Source: Linepithema humile (taxonomy: Eukaryota; Arthropoda; Insecta; Hymenoptera; Formicidae). Taken from it: a stretch of DNA of 64,000 nucleotides. The stretch lies in contig NC_090129.1 in NCBI RefSeq assembly GCF_040581485.1, positions 17,665,264 through 17,729,263 on the forward strand, written 5' to 3'. Positions within the stretch are counted from its first letter, which is position 1; every line of letters starts with the position of its first letter. Below are positions 63,901-64,000 of this stretch, one piece after another. The notes below the pieces were generated by a model. That model was not told the origin of the DNA. It saw only the letters and a list, made by a program, of their open reading frames with translations, and searched no databases. A program made the position numbers and the translations under genes.

Positions 63901-64000
63901 GTAGCGTCTGATTTTCGTTATTAATTGTGTACTTTTACATCCTATTTGCGTAAATTTATCGAATTTTTTACAATGCTATCTCACGCGGACCTCTACTGGA
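60905..64000. other. Non-coding to the window end
   Basis: GC-rich at 61130-61350, 61810-62130 and 62500-63060. An acceptor-like CTTCGTCATTTCAG ends at about 63202 with no exon after it. The last kilobase is AT-rich with no feature. Confidence 0.6.
62714..62731 (+). repeat. (AG)9 microsatellite
   Basis: A pure AG run in a purine-rich, GC-moderate stretch. Confidence 0.9.

Overview
The window looks like animal nuclear DNA with no continuous genes. It is most likely from a hymenopteran insect, probably an ant. The reasons are a fine mosaic of AT-rich and GC-rich patches, no CpG depletion (cgcg and cgacg are everywhere), frequent (GA)n/(CT)n microsatellites, scattered splice-like signals, and no operons or bacterial ribosome-binding sites. 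The assignment is inference from composition; no protein was recognised that would fix the taxon. I found no rRNA, tRNA, CRISPR array, viral gene or recognisable transposase. Most long open frames lie in GC-rich or simple-sequence patches and are what chance would give.

The clearest biological signal is a pair of intron landmarks on the plus strand. At 13333 and at 50075 a pyrimidine tract ending in CAG runs straight into a strong 5' splice site (CAG|GTAAGT and CAG|GTAAGC), each with a branch-point-like sequence at normal distance upstream. This is the published consensus of recursive splice sites (ratchet points, zero-length exons), which cut very long insect introns in steps. The second is followed 57 nt later by another good donor, as expected for a recursive-splicing exon. 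Together they suggest that much or all of the window lies inside one giant intron of a plus-strand gene whose coding exons are outside the window.

Layout. 1-8.1 kb: non-coding, with a long pyrimidine tract ending in an acceptor near 4033. 8.1-8.5 kb: a strong acceptor followed by a 79-codon frame with a signal-peptide-like segment (unrecognised). 9-13.3 kb: non-coding, a G-quadruplex-like run near 10.1 kb, then the first ratchet site. 14.7 and 15.5 kb: a diverged repeated module. 16-20 kb: a tandem GAGATCTC-type repeat, a CT microsatellite, and a 184-bp inverted-repeat element at 18.66-18.84 kb. 20.0-20.2 kb: a TATA box and a short signal-peptide-like start that changes frame. 20-33 kb: non-coding with several microsatellites. 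33.5-33.7 kb: a small inverted-repeat element. 40.2-40.6 kb: a G-rich island with splice donors pointing in both directions. 43.94 kb: a compact hairpin. 45.18-46.57 kb: two non-autonomous DNA elements placed end to end and sharing one TA dinucleotide. 50.1 kb: the second ratchet site. 54-61 kb: weak ORF, promoter and exon candidates.

Apart from the two ratchet sites I cannot show that the candidates work together. All exon or ORF calls here are low confidence and need RNA or comparative data.
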